A stretch of DNA of 38,221 nucleotides from Proteobacteria bacterium UBA981 (GCA_002292285.1 DBBP01000022.1:1-38221); one strand, 5' to 3'. Positions 24,567 through 34,198 are shown, numbered from the stretch's first letter. Translations and numbers: made by a program. The notes: generated by a model not told the origin, from the letters alone.

Positions 24567-25766
24567 ATGACGAGCGATAGTACTTTGCCACTGGCACCTT
24601 ACACGGTGCTCGACCTCACCATCGCCCGCGCCGGCCCCTCTGCGGTACGGCTGCTCGCAGATTGGGGCGCAAAGGTGGTCAAAGTCGAGCCGCCGAAAGA
24701 ACGTCGCAAAGCCTCTGGATCGGTGACCGGTGTGCGTCATGGTCCCGACGACCAGAACCTGCACCGCAATAAGCGCGGGCTGAGCATCGACTTAAAACAC
24801 CCCGACGGCCGTGCGTTATTCCAGCGCCTGGTCGCGCAAGCCGACGTCGTGGTGGAGAATTTTCGTGCCACCGTGAAGACGCGTCTGGGCATTGACTACG
24901 ACACCCTGCGGGCGGTCAATCCGCGCATTATCCTGGCGAGTATTTCCGGATTCGGCCAAACCGGCCCGTATGCCGAACGGGCCGGCGTCGATCAGATCGT
25001 GCAGGGCCTATCGGGCCTGATGTCGGTGACCGGACATCCTGGTGGCGGGCCGGTGCGTGCCGGCATCGCAATTAGCGACACGACCGCCGGCATGTTCCTC
25101 GGTCAGGGCATCCTGTTGGCACTACTCGAGCGCGAACGGACCGGGCTTGGGCAGTGGGTGCATACGTCCTTGCTCGAAAGCATGCTGTCGAAACTCGACT
25201 TTCAGGGTGCTCGTTACACCATGCTTGGCGAAGTCCCCCAGCAACAGGGTAACGACCATCCCATGCAGGTTCCTATGGGAACTTTCGAGGCGCGCGATGG
25301 GCCGGTGAATATTGCCGCGTCGACCGGGCGCATGTTTAAAGATTTTTGCACCGCGCTCCGAGCCGAAAGCATGCTCGAAGATCCTCGCTTTGCCGACGGC
25401 AAGTCCCGACACGCGAACAAAGAAGCGCTGAAGCGTGCGATCAATGCTTTGACCGTGAATTTCACCGTCGCCGAACTGGTCGACCGGCTGGCACCGGTGG
25501 GTGTCCCGTGTGGGCCGATTTATGACATCGGGCAGGCGTTCGAGGATCCGCAGGTGAAACATCTCGCGATGACACGCTCTGCGCCCCATGAGCAACTCGG
25601 CGATATCAACCTGGTACGCTCACCCATCAATTTATCGTCCACGCCACACCCCGAGCGGTTCCATCATGCCGGCCCCGATGTGGGGGAACACAACCGCGAG
25701 ATTCTGCAGGAATTCGGACTGGAACTGGAGGAGATTGCGCGTTTGGAAGATGCCGGCGCGATATGA
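24567..25766 (+). CDS. Class III (CaiB/BaiF) CoA-transferase, second copy
   Basis: I use ATG 24567 (399 residues) because GGAG lies nine bases before it; an upstream ATG at 24549 adds six residues. Landmarks are YTVLDLTIARAGPSAVR, LADWGAKVVKVEPP, NKRGLSIDLKHPDGR, NFRATVKTRLGIDY and SISGFGQTGPYAERAG. The catalytic Asp is D171 in AISDTTAG, then RTGLGQWVHTSLLESM. It is only a distant paralogue of the transferase at 12955, so a different substrate is likely. The neighbours (GFA zinc protein, epimerase-like VOC protein, amidohydrolase) suggest a second catabolic module. Confidence 0.92.
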   Translation: MTSDSTLPLAPYTVLDLTIARAGPSAVRLLADWGAKVVKVEPPKERRKASGSVTGVRHGPDDQNLHRNKRGLSIDLKHPDGRALFQRLVAQADVVVENFRATVKTRLGIDYDTLRAVNPRIILASISGFGQTGPYAERAGVDQIVQGLSGLMSVTGHPGGGPVRAGIAISDTTAGMFLGQGILLALLERERTGLGQWVHTSLLESMLSKLDFQGARYTMLGEVPQQQGNDHPMQVPMGTFEARDGPVNIAASTGRMFKDFCTALRAESMLEDPRFADGKSRHANKEALKRAINALTVNFTVAELVDRLAPVGVPCGPIYDIGQAFEDPQVKHLAMTRSAPHEQLGDINLVRSPINLSSTPHPERFHHAGPDVGEHNREILQEFGLELEEIARLEDAGAI

Positions 25767-25839
25767 CCAGCGGCGCGGCCGATTGCGTGTACCGACAGCC
25801 CGGCTCGGTCCCGCCCCACACAGAAAGACTCGGACATGA

Positions 25840-26496
25840 TCACACTTTCGCTGCGCGACTCTCCGCATAGCAGGCGTTATCGATCACCAGCGGTTTAGCT
25901 GCACAAAGGGTCTCGAAGTTGGTCGTCGCGGCGGCGCTCGCGGCAGCGGGTATTGGCGCGGTCACGGCGCTTACCAAGGCCTTCATGGTGGGACTGTCGA
26001 GCGCATCATAGACAGAGACTACGACCGGCACCGAGCTGCTTGCGATGAGCGCAGCACGAGCCGCGTCGGGAATGTCACAAGCAAACAGCACGGTCTGCAA
26101 CGGCACGTTGGACGGCGAGGTGACGCGGCAACTATCGGCGTTGACTGAAATCGTCGTGCCTTTGTAAAGCGGATGGGTGCCGCACATCAACGTCCCGCAA
26201 CAGGTCGACATCGCGGTGGTGTTGTAGGCGTCTTCGGTGAGCTTGGAAAATTCGAGCAGTTCCTGCGCTGCTTCGTCAACGATGAACGCGTTTGCGAAGT
26301 AAACCAAATTCACGCCGCGCTCGAAGTTAGCCACCGCTTCGGGAAGCGCATTGCCGGCACGCTTACGCGCCGAAATCAGGCCTCTTTGGCGACAATCAAC
26401 GCACAGGCATTCGGCACGAAAACGCATGGTTGAGTCGCACAAGGTAATGCGGCAAGCGCCACATCGGCACTCGAGAAATGCTTCGAGGTCGGACAT
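25840..26496 (-). CDS. GFA/CENP-V-type zinc protein with long C-terminal extension
   Basis: The first 130 residues fit the glutathione-dependent formaldehyde-activating (GFA) family. ECRCGAC, CLCVDCR and MSTCCGTLMCG supply the conserved zinc cysteines. Typical GFA proteins have 120-150 residues; this one has 218, because of an Ala/Val-rich tail (about 140-218) that does not resemble the zinc fold. GFA proteins are widely annotated as glutathione-conjugate lyases, but most have no shown activity. The start has no clear ribosome site. It converges with the CoA-transferase gene. Confidence 0.72.
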   Translation of the reverse strand: MSDLEAFLECRCGACRITLCDSTMRFRAECLCVDCRQRGLISARKRAGNALPEAVANFERGVNLVYFANAFIVDEAAQELLEFSKLTEDAYNTTAMSTCCGTLMCGTHPLYKGTTISVNADSCRVTSPSNVPLQTVLFACDIPDAARAALIASSSVPVVVSVYDALDSPTMKALVSAVTAPIPAAASAAATTNFETLCAAKPLVIDNACYAESRAAKV

Positions 26497-26677
26497 TAAA
26501 TACCATTCATTCGAATAACGACACTGCCCCGGAACCTAGCCGTCGAAGCCGCCTCGTGCAAGCCCGACGACGTATTTTTATGTTCCTCCCTTCACACAAG
26601 TCTGCTGGGGCCAGTCTGTTCCTGCAAGGTTAAGATGACCAGACCTGATTAGTTCACACGGTCGTCTGGGAGCACGC

Positions 26678-27136
26678 ATGGATATTCGCAGAATCACTGA
26701 AGTCGGGGTCGCCGTGCGCGATCTGGAACAAGCCACACAATTGTTTGTCGCTCTATTCAACGCCGAAGCTGGCCCGCTGGTCGAAGTGCCTCAGTACGAC
26801 ATGCGCTATCGCATGTGCCGGGTCGGCAAGGTGGACTTCGAGATCATGGAACCGAGCGGGACGAGCGGTGTGATAGCGGACTTTCTCGCCAAACGCGGCG
26901 AGGGCTTGCATCACGTTGCCTTCGCTGTCGACGACATTGAAGACACCATGCACACCTTGGGTGGTAAAGGCGTGCAGTTCGTCGCCGACGCACCAATTCG
27001 TGCACAGCTCGACGCGGTCGATTTCGCCGGGCGTACGTTTCGTGACGATTTGCAGTTCACGTTTTCGCATCCGGCTTCGATAGTCGGAATTTTGTTCGAG
27101 TTCATTCAGTACCCGGAAGGTTACCAAACACCTTGA
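26678..27136 (+). CDS. VOC-family protein, methylmalonyl-CoA epimerase-like
   Basis: This 152-residue protein has two VOC modules. The second carries GLHHVAFAVDDIEDTMHTL, almost the classical epimerase H-(I/V)-A-(F/I)-A-V motif, and GILFEFIQ gives the closing Glu. In the first module the usual first His reads Glu (ITEVGVAVRDLE), so the metal site is altered but not obviously lost. The ATG follows GGGAG by about five bases. Methylmalonyl-CoA epimerase is the nearest familiar relative, but the ligand change makes another activity possible. Confidence 0.78.
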   Translation: MDIRRITEVGVAVRDLEQATQLFVALFNAEAGPLVEVPQYDMRYRMCRVGKVDFEIMEPSGTSGVIADFLAKRGEGLHHVAFAVDDIEDTMHTLGGKGVQFVADAPIRAQLDAVDFAGRTFRDDLQFTFSHPASIVGILFEFIQYPEGYQTP

Positions 27137-27137
27137 A

Positions 27138-27182
27138 CACCGCGTCGCGGTGACCGCCCTGCCTTGTGCAAGTCATGCAAGG
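27138..27182. terminator. Two short hairpins between convergent genes
   Basis: CACCG/CGGTG (27138-27152) and CCTTG/CAAGG (27162-27182) form two stem-loops between the VOC and amidohydrolase stops. Neither is followed by a T tract, so an intrinsic terminator is only a possibility. Confidence 0.25.
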
Positions 27183-27209
27183 TGCGAATCCGGGCAAGTC
27201 AGTTAACGC

Positions 27210-28883
27210 TCAGGAACGCAACAATTTCCCCGCACCACCCGACTGTAGCGCACCATCGTGATACAGCACGTCACCATTGACGATAGTGTATTCGACGCCC
27301 CTTGATGGCATCACCATGCGCTTGCCGCCGCCCGGTAAATCGAAACGCTTCTCGCCACGATTGCTGGAGCCGATCGCGGTCGGATCGAATACCGTGATGT
27401 CCGCCGCCATCCCGGCTGCGAGGCGACCGCGATCACTGATGCCGTAGAAGTCGGCCGGGTCGCTGGTCAGCCTGCGCACGCCCTCCTCCAACGACATGAT
27501 GCCGCGTTCGCGCACCCACGTACCGAGGAGATAGGTGGGATAGCCGCAGTCACACAACATGTCCACATGCGCGCCGCCGTCACCAAGCCCGATCAGTACG
27601 CTCGGATCGCTGAGTAGTTCGGTCATGCGATCAACACGCCGGTTATACGCCGTTACGGTGAACTCCAGCTCGAGGTTGTCTTCCAGGGTGATATCGAGGA
27701 GCGCATCAACGCCATCTTTGCCCTGCGCCGTAGCAATTTCGGCTACCGTCAGTCCTTCATACTGTTTGAGGTGTTCGGCCTGACATTCATGCAAGGTAAT
27801 CCGATCCCAACTACCCGAACCCAGTGGTTGCTTGAGTTCCTCTCGAAATTGATCCCGAAATGCGCGGTCGGCATAGACAGCCCGTTGCGCGGCCAGCGAC
27901 TTATCCGCGAACAATCGCTGCCAGGACGGAAATGATCCAAACGAGAACGGACTGCGCATGCTGATCTCGCGGGTCAGCGGCAGAGGCGAGGTTTGCGGTC
28001 GCGCGCCTTTGGCGATCATGGGTTGGATACGCGCCATGGTGGTACGCAACGCGTCGGGTAAATCTTCGCGATCGAACATTGCAATGAAGGTCACCGGGCG
28101 CTCGCTTTCGTCGAGCAGAAAATCGAGTAGCTCAACCTGTTCTTCGTCGAGCACCGAGATTTGCCGGGTCAACGCGATTTCAATCGCCCCGCGACCTTTG
28201 TCGCGCAATAGATTAGCGTACGATTTCAGTTCGGCGCGACTCGCATTTCGACACGCCAACGGCCGACCGTTGTAACCCAGGTGTTGATTGAGAATCGTGC
28301 TTGATATGCCGAACGCACCGGCATCAAGTGCCCCAGAGAGCAACGCAGTGATCTGCGTAATTTCTGCGTCGTTGGCAGCGCGCTCAATTGATTCGTCACC
28401 CATCACGTAGTGGCGAAACGGCGTCAGCGGTGCCATGAAGCCGAGATTCACAGACGGGCCACGTCGTTCAGCCGCGTCGAGAAATTCCGGAAACGTTTCC
28501 CAATCCCAGGTGATGCCACGCTTCAGTACGTCAAAAGGAATCGATTCGACATTGACCAGATCATGCATGGCGACTTCGCGGGCTTGCGGTAAACAGGGTG
28601 CGATACCTACACCGCAATTGCCGCCGATGACACTGGTCACGCCGTGCCAGGGCGACGGTGTCACGGCCCCGTCCCAGCAAATCTGTGCGTCGTAATGGGT
28701 GTGGGGATCGATGAAGCCGGGACTAACCACGCAGTCACTCGCGTCAATCGTTTTGCTGGCGCGACCTGATACCTCACCAAGCTCGACAATCTTGCCGTCG
28801 GTCACGGCGATATTGCCGCGCTTTGCCGGCGCACCACTACCGTCAACCAGTAGTCCGTTAGTGATTAGTAAATCGTAGCTCAT
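27210..28883 (-). CDS. Amidohydrolase, N-acyl-D-amino-acid deacylase family
   Basis: The 557-residue protein belongs to the D-aminoacylase/dihydroorotase-like amidohydrolases. PGFIDPHTHYDAQ (H61 and H63) is the metal motif. GGNCGVGIAPC carries the Cys ligand typical of D-aminoacylases. GDGGAHVDML gives the catalytic Asp region, and GRLAAGMAADITVFDP closes the barrel before the C-terminal beta-sandwich (GVEYTIVNGDVLYHDG). It hydrolyses an amide, classically N-acyl-D-amino acids, but many environmental members have unknown substrates. GAGGG lies about nine bases before the ATG. A TauE/SafE permease on the same strand lies 165 bases upstream and may import or export the substrate. Confidence 0.9.
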   Translation of the reverse strand: MSYDLLITNGLLVDGSGAPAKRGNIAVTDGKIVELGEVSGRASKTIDASDCVVSPGFIDPHTHYDAQICWDGAVTPSPWHGVTSVIGGNCGVGIAPCLPQAREVAMHDLVNVESIPFDVLKRGITWDWETFPEFLDAAERRGPSVNLGFMAPLTPFRHYVMGDESIERAANDAEITQITALLSGALDAGAFGISSTILNQHLGYNGRPLACRNASRAELKSYANLLRDKGRGAIEIALTRQISVLDEEQVELLDFLLDESERPVTFIAMFDREDLPDALRTTMARIQPMIAKGARPQTSPLPLTREISMRSPFSFGSFPSWQRLFADKSLAAQRAVYADRAFRDQFREELKQPLGSGSWDRITLHECQAEHLKQYEGLTVAEIATAQGKDGVDALLDITLEDNLELEFTVTAYNRRVDRMTELLSDPSVLIGLGDGGAHVDMLCDCGYPTYLLGTWVRERGIMSLEEGVRRLTSDPADFYGISDRGRLAAGMAADITVFDPTAIGSSNRGEKRFDLPGGGKRMVMPSRGVEYTIVNGDVLYHDGALQSGGAGKLLRS

Positions 28884-29048
28884 GGCAGGGTCCCTCGAAA
28901 TAACCAGGTGCCAGGCCCCGGGTCATCTGCGCTGCGCCCTTTATCGAGCGCCCGCCTGGCCGGTCTGGCCAGCCCAGTATACGACCGCCGAGCGCTGCGA
29001 GATGTGGCCGACCGATGGCGTGCTTCGCCGCCAGTTTGCGCTTGAGCC

Positions 29049-29804
29049 TTATGGCATCACGAAGGCTTTAGCCACGATATAGCTGCCGAGCACCACCAGG
29101 AGCGAGAAAATGCCGCGCTTCAATGTCGCGTCGGACACCGGGGGTGGTGCAACCTTGCCGAGCCAGGCACCGGCAACAACCAGCGGTACGGACAACGCGG
29201 AGGTGCCGAGCACCAACGCGGTCAGATCGCCCTGGGCGCCTACGATCACTGTACGCATCACCGTCGAGAGCGCAAACGCGGCTAGCAACGTCGCGCGAAT
29301 CGTGGCGAGCGCGAGAGGTTGGCGATACATAAACCAACCGAGGACCGGCCCTGAGACCGCAAACAGTCCCCCAAACAATCCGCCGCTAAATCCCGCACCG
29401 ACGCATACCCAGCGCGGCGACACCTGTAACGAAGCGACCGGACGTACGATCATCAACAGACTGCCGAGCGCAATGAAGGTACCGAGCAGAATTTGCAGGA
29501 GATCAGCCGCTTGCCGATCCAGAATCGTGATCAGATAGACCCCGAGTCCGATCGCCGGCAATTGGCCACAAGCAATCGACGTAATGACCTTGCGATCGAT
29601 CTCGTGGACATGCCCTTTGAGTGCCACAACGATATTCAGCGCTGAAACAAGGCTCACGACCGCCGTCAACGCGGGGAGCGGCAATGCGCTGCTCGCACCA
29701 CCGACAGCCATCACAATCATGCCCATGGCGAAGCCCGCAACGGCTTGCACGTAGGAGCCGATTAGTACGGCGATGGCGATAAGTATCCAGACAGAGGCAT
29801 CCAT
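29049..29804 (-). CDS. TauE/SafE-family membrane permease
   Basis: From ATG 29804 this is a 251-residue, seven- or eight-pass membrane protein. It starts with MDASVWILIAIAVLIGSYVQ followed by AVAGFAMGMI, the typical TauE/SafE first repeat; the second repeat is GFSGGLFGGLFAVSGPVLGWF. The open frame reaches back to 29960, but that segment is hydrophilic and without family likeness. Relatives export sulfite, sulfoacetate or other organic anions. Substrate cannot be assigned; co-direction with the amidohydrolase is suggestive only. Confidence 0.85.
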   Translation of the reverse strand: MDASVWILIAIAVLIGSYVQAVAGFAMGMIVMAVGGASSALPLPALTAVVSLVSALNIVVALKGHVHEIDRKVITSIACGQLPAIGLGVYLITILDRQAADLLQILLGTFIALGSLLMIVRPVASLQVSPRWVCVGAGFSGGLFGGLFAVSGPVLGWFMYRQPLALATIRATLLAAFALSTVMRTVIVGAQGDLTALVLGTSALSVPLVVAGAWLGKVAPPPVSDATLKRGIFSLLVVLGSYIVAKAFVMP

Positions 29805-30024
29805 GAGACGCGGCAGTATATCGATTGCGGGTGGAGATGAGCGGCGCAGGTGCCCGAGAGGCCGCGAACGCGCCCACTGCGGCGCCCGATTAGGCGACAA
29901 TGACCCCGCAGCGTGACACCAGCGAAGTCTCGTTAGAATTTGTTCAGCGCTCGTAACCATTGCGCGCCGATCTGCGGATCGGGCACTGCAGTGAATACTT
30001 CAACCACACGACAGGATTGTGCTT

Positions 30025-30348
30025 ATGAAGGTTTATGAAAAACGCACCTACTCGGTGAAAGTCGGGCAAATGCCGGAAGTAATCAGGCTCTATTCCGAGC
30101 TCGGTTGGCCCGCACTTGAAGCCGGTGGCTTTTCTAACAAGCTGGTCGGTTACTTCGTCAGCGATACCGGACCGCTACACCAGCTGATCCACATCTGGCG
30201 GTTCGATGATGACGCCGACCGGCGCGATTTCTGGAAACGCCTGTTCGCAGATGAGGCCTTCATGAAGTTTGCCGTGCAGGCCCGTCCCAACCTGAATACC
30301 CAGGAAATCCAACTGATGGTATCCGCACCGTGGGGGCCGCAACCCTAG
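30025..30348 (+). CDS. NIPSNAP-family protein
   Basis: The small soluble protein (107 residues from ATG 30025; GTG 30019 would add two) has the ferredoxin-like NIPSNAP fold. MKVYEKRTYSVKVGQMPEVIRLY forms the first strand and helix, LIHIWRFDDDADRR the third strand, and LNTQEIQLMVSAPWGP the end. AGGAT lies upstream of the ATG. Such proteins are often encoded near acyl-CoA and aromatic catabolic genes, but their biochemical role is unsettled. It is divergent from the TauE/SafE gene. Confidence 0.85.
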   Translation: MKVYEKRTYSVKVGQMPEVIRLYSELGWPALEAGGFSNKLVGYFVSDTGPLHQLIHIWRFDDDADRRDFWKRLFADEAFMKFAVQARPNLNTQEIQLMVSAPWGPQP

Positions 30349-30553
30349 TCCGCCAAACGTGGCGTGCTCGATAGGTAACGCCTTCTGGCACGCCATCTGA
30401 CAGGCGCGTAGGTGCCCCATTGGATCTCAACCTGGCCCGTCGTCCCCGCCCGCGCGTTAATCAGCAGCGCACGTTGCGAGCGTATACCGCGCGCCTACCC
30501 TCGGTCGCATCGCCAATCGTGCCTGCGCGCGCAAAGCTATAAAGCAGGCATGT

Positions 30554-31483
30554 TCAATCCGACCTCACGTGAACGGCAAACGTTGATTCCAGCTGCCCAA
30601 CGAATAATTCAACCACCGCGCTGCGTGCGCGACCGGCCGCACAGGCATAGCTGAGATGATGTTCCGGCATCTTCACGACGTCGCGTAACAAAAGAAATTC
30701 TTGTCCCAGACCAGAAAAATCCTCGTTCGGGTGCATCATTGGAAAGAAGGCATCCGTTGCTCGAATCAGCGCCATCACAAAGTCAAAACTGTCGCTCACA
30801 TAATGCGGCTGCACAGCCAGCAAACCGTGATGGGCGTAACGCTGAAAAATATCGGAGAACGTCGGCTCGACGCTCTGCGGCAGAATCAGAGGGAAGCGCA
30901 ACACGTCAGCCTCGCGCGGCCGGGCGAGCTTGTTTACAGGATGATCGTTGCGTAACAAACAGGCGAAATGCAGACGGCTCAGCGCGACCACCTCAAGGTC
31001 CTGCCAACGTCGCAAGTAGCGCGACGAGCCAAGCACGACGTCGAGTTCACCACTCAGCAGTCGCGGATACAGCGATGCGGCCGATGCATGCACGGTTTCA
31101 ATCGCGATAAGAGGATGCGTGTTCGCGAATGCTGTGAACGCCGGGATAGCATGCCAACCGGTCGCGTCGAGACCGAGACGTAACCGCCCGGTTACTCTTC
31201 CGGTGGCCTCGCTAACGTCACTGACCAAATCATCCACATCGGCGAGTATGCGTTTGGCGCGTGTAATAAAACGCTCACCAGCCGCAGTGGCTCGGATGCC
31301 GCGGGGTAGCCGTTCGAACAATTCTTGTCCAAGACTGTGCTCAAGCTCAGCGACGCTACGCGATACCGCCGACTGAGTTAAACCCAGCGCTTGCGCGGCG
31401 GTGGTGATCGCCTGCGTGCGCGCAACCTCAACAACGACCCGCATACGCCGCAAGTCGATCGGATGCCGATGCTCAACAGACAT
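30554..31483 (-). CDS. LysR-family transcriptional regulator
   Basis: The 309-residue protein begins with an LTTR winged helix: IDLRRMRVVVEVARTQAITTAAQALGLTQSAVSRSVAELE (about 9-48), then FERLPRGIRATAAGERF. The effector domain follows from about 95 to 300 (GRLRLGLDATGWHAIPAF, GELDVVLGSSRYL). It is divergent from the LolA-like gene, the usual LTTR arrangement, with 113 bases between the starts. The regulated genes may also include the neighbouring NIPSNAP or permease. No inducer can be predicted. Confidence 0.92.
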   Translation of the reverse strand: MSVEHRHPIDLRRMRVVVEVARTQAITTAAQALGLTQSAVSRSVAELEHSLGQELFERLPRGIRATAAGERFITRAKRILADVDDLVSDVSEATGRVTGRLRLGLDATGWHAIPAFTAFANTHPLIAIETVHASAASLYPRLLSGELDVVLGSSRYLRRWQDLEVVALSRLHFACLLRNDHPVNKLARPREADVLRFPLILPQSVEPTFSDIFQRYAHHGLLAVQPHYVSDSFDFVMALIRATDAFFPMMHPNEDFSGLGQEFLLLRDVVKMPEHHLSYACAAGRARSAVVELFVGQLESTFAVHVRSD

Positions 31484-31596
31484 TCTCTAAACTCATACCA
31501 AGGTGCGGCAACATCATTTGACATTATGCCAGTGTCGCAGCAACGTAACGCCATTCAAGAATCTCCATCTGGCTTTCATTGAACAGGAGTTGTTCC

Positions 31597-32397
31597 GTGC
31601 ATTATTTTCCGCGTAGCTGTGCGGCATTCGTGCTGCTGACCCCGCTGGCATGCGGCGCTTTCGATACCTCTCGGATTGAAGACACCGAAGTTCGCGAGTG
31701 TGCCGACCGCGCGCTTCCGTCTGCCACCGCCCGCCAGATTCAGCAGGTTGAGGTTGTCGGGAAAAGCGGTCATTCGCGCTTGTCGCTGCGGGAGATCTTC
31801 TGGACGCGATCGGAAGACAACGACTCACGCGTGCTGGTCCGCGTCCTGGAGCCGGTCGACGATCGAGGGGTTGGCGTGTTGATCAACGATGACGCCGACC
31901 GCAACGTCGTCTCCTATATGTCCTACTCGCCAAAAATCAAACGTGTGCGCCGCGTCACTGGAAAGTCGTTCTTCGGTTCAATCCTTGGTACAGATTTTAC
32001 CTACGAAGATTTTTCCTATTTCTACCGCGTCGATGAGCGCGAACAGGTTACTCGTGTCGACGATGCGGTACTCGAAGATCATCCCGCTTATGTGCTGGAA
32101 ACCATCAAACCAGATGAGAATGCCAACTACAGTATGGTGCGGTTTTTTATCGACAAAGAAATCTGCCTGCCAGTGCGCACGGAATTTATCGGCCTGAATG
32201 GCGAGACACGCAAAGAACTGATCATTGATCGCGAAGAGGTCAAGCTGGTCGACGATCACTGGGTGCCCTATCGCACCACCATGACCGATTTGAAACTCGG
32301 CACCAAGAGTATTGCGGTCGTACAGGAAGTGGACATCGACCCGGAATTGTCGAGCGGCATGTTCGAGGTCAATGCGCTCAAGGCGGGTGGCCACTAG
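31597..32397 (+). CDS. Exported LolA-like outer-membrane lipoprotein-sorting-type protein
   Basis: I choose GTG 31597 (266 residues) because AGGAG lies seven bases before it and a signal peptide follows directly (HYFPRSCAAFVLLTPLACGA). The frame opens at TTG 31579. The mature part resembles the LolA-like 'outer membrane lipoprotein-sorting protein' family: SRLSLREIFWTRSEDNDSRV, MSYSPKIKRVRRVTGKSFFGS, TDFTYEDFSYF and YRTTMTDLKLGTKSIAVV. These periplasmic proteins usually pair with MMPL-type RND transporters; none is present here, so its partner is elsewhere. It is divergent from the LysR regulator. Confidence 0.85.
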   Translation: MHYFPRSCAAFVLLTPLACGAFDTSRIEDTEVRECADRALPSATARQIQQVEVVGKSGHSRLSLREIFWTRSEDNDSRVLVRVLEPVDDRGVGVLINDDADRNVVSYMSYSPKIKRVRRVTGKSFFGSILGTDFTYEDFSYFYRVDEREQVTRVDDAVLEDHPAYVLETIKPDENANYSMVRFFIDKEICLPVRTEFIGLNGETRKELIIDREEVKLVDDHWVPYRTTMTDLKLGTKSIAVVQEVDIDPELSSGMFEVNALKAGGH

Positions 32398-32504
32398 GTC
32401 AGTGTTGTCTACTATTATGTAGAAACTGGCACGCCGCGTTGTACTCCTTCAGGCGGCGATTCGACCGGAGCCAACTCGAGGTAGTGGCCCCGCTGCATTG
32501 GCAA

Positions 32505-32514
32505 AGCGGACATT
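32505..32514 (+). repeat. Dispersed motif AGCGGACATT, copy 1
   Basis: This is the first of three identical 10-mers in the gene-free spacers of the right-hand 6 kb (others at 34199 and 36988). A close inverted form, AATAGCGGACGCT, is at about 34045-34057 on the minus strand. Flanks differ after a few bases. Confidence 0.5.
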
Positions 32515-32673
32515 CGCCCTGCCCAACGAAGGCCTGCTATGTGCCCGTAGCAGCGGTTCGGCTTAGTGGTGAGTTGGGGTTAAGACTTGCCGCTGCTGAT
32601 AAGCTGCCTTAGTCATGTTTCACGTTGAATGCACTGGCCCTGACGCAGTGTTGGAATAGGAATCCCAAGTCGG

Positions 32674-34029
32674 ATGGACGGAGCGGCAGAGCCACTGGAT
32701 AGGCTAGAAATTGCGGCGATCATCCTGATCGTTCTCGGCATCGTCGAAACAATAGTATTTGCCCTTGCCTTCAAGTACGGATTTAGCTTCGGGGGCGGAA
32801 GCATTCTCTATGTGTACGTGGGCTATCGTCTGCTAAAGCGAAATCCGCAAACGTACAAGACCGTTATCAGAGTCCTGACTGCAGTGCTCGCAATTATGAT
32901 GTCGGCGGTCTGGTTCTTACTAATGATCGCGGCATACACGACCACCAGCGAAATCGGGATGAGCTTGTCATTGCCGGTCGTGACCACGACTGTTGCGATT
33001 GTCTACTGCACGGTTGTCGCCTCTCTGTCATATCTTTTGTTCCATCCAGAAACGCGGTGTGGACTTGGTCTTGAACAGGCTGGTCTGACCCCGTGGATTC
33101 TGCATCTCACTAGGCACAGAGCGATCGGTATTGCGGTGAGTGGCGCGATAATCTGCGGGTTGATCCTCGGTCCTCACGTCAAATCGAATCCGCTTCGGCC
33201 TATAGCGACGACGATTCATGAAGATGAAAAGCTGCGGCGATCTGTAGGGGAGATCAGTCATATATCACTGTCGAGTTTTCGGATCTTCAACTGGACAGTC
33301 TACGCGTCCATAACGGTATATGGCTCTACAAATACTGGGTCTTACTACGCCGAACTCGATCCCAACGGCGCGGTGAGTTTGGACAGCTACGACTTCGAAT
33401 TAATGCCTGATCTAGTACCAAGCGCAAGTGAGAATCCCGAAGTTACGGAATACGAGGCCCCTAGTAGTACGTCCGAGAGCGAAGTTGTCTTATTGAGCAC
33501 GTCTTTTGAGCAGCAAGGGAGCAATGTCGTGAATGAGATTGCGCCGTTTGTCCCGCACGGCGACCACGAGTGGGCTAGGCAGACATCGTCTCGAAGCGGA
33601 AAATTCGCGATCAACGCGGTGCCGACAGGCAACCCCGGCATTCTGCGGTATTTCGGCGAATCACTTAGCAGAGCGCTACTCAGTTCCACGTTGGAAGGAA
33701 CCTACGAGCCGTTTGATGTCTCCCCGTTCCAATCGGTGACGCTGGAATTTTGGCGATTCTCTACATCGAATCCCAGCGAAACCCACAATTGCCTAGGCTC
33801 GTTACGGGTAGACTATCGTCTTGACGATCAAGAGTGGCAGTCAAAGATGGTCTATTGCGGACGGTTCAAAGCCAAGGCCTCAAAGTGGAGCCACGGCTCA
33901 CTGACTTTTGACACGGCTGGCAGCACCAAGCTCGACATCATGTTCGAGTACGAGTACCCGCCAAACAGTCGGCCTGACCGAAAGGCTGTGTATCTAGTCG
34001 ATGATCTGCAAGTGCGCGGATCGCGATAG
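32674..34029 (+). CDS. Membrane protein with C-terminal beta-sandwich-like ectodomain, unknown function
   Basis: I do not recognise this 451-residue protein. The N-terminal 170 residues hold about five hydrophobic segments (about 11-33, 41-52, 63-88, 93-121, 145-168). The remaining 280 residues are hydrophilic and predicted extracellular or periplasmic. The last 190 (SFEQQGSNVVNE, SGKFAINAVPTG, VTLEFWRFST, YLVDDLQVRGSR) have the alternating strand pattern of a jelly-roll or MAM/LamG-like domain. Codon use and lower GC differ from the core genes, so it is probably acquired. It converges with the large minus-strand protein at 34290. Confidence 0.65.
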   Translation: MDGAAEPLDRLEIAAIILIVLGIVETIVFALAFKYGFSFGGGSILYVYVGYRLLKRNPQTYKTVIRVLTAVLAIMMSAVWFLLMIAAYTTTSEIGMSLSLPVVTTTVAIVYCTVVASLSYLLFHPETRCGLGLEQAGLTPWILHLTRHRAIGIAVSGAIICGLILGPHVKSNPLRPIATTIHEDEKLRRSVGEISHISLSSFRIFNWTVYASITVYGSTNTGSYYAELDPNGAVSLDSYDFELMPDLVPSASENPEVTEYEAPSSTSESEVVLLSTSFEQQGSNVVNEIAPFVPHGDHEWARQTSSRSGKFAINAVPTGNPGILRYFGESLSRALLSSTLEGTYEPFDVSPFQSVTLEFWRFSTSNPSETHNCLGSLRVDYRLDDQEWQSKMVYCGRFKAKASKWSHGSLTFDTAGSTKLDIMFEYEYPPNSRPDRKAVYLVDDLQVRGSR

Positions 34030-34198
34030 GCTTGGTGCCACCCAGCGTCCGCTATTGGCCGATCAGAGCCAAATCGCACAGGGTACCGAACAGCTGCTAA
34101 TGAGAAAGATGACTGTCGGCGTTGTCCATCGGCTGGTTAAGGTGTGCCCATAGGAGCCACTCGCGATTCGCGGCAACAGCATCCAAGGCTCTACTCAT

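Noticed and set aside
32521..32579. Possible attC: GCCCAAC ... GTTGGGG around a CTGCTA/TAGCAG hairpin
   Set aside because: The last box fails the consensus (G instead of Y), the stem is asymmetric and no cassette-like small gene adjoins; kept only as a weak possibility.
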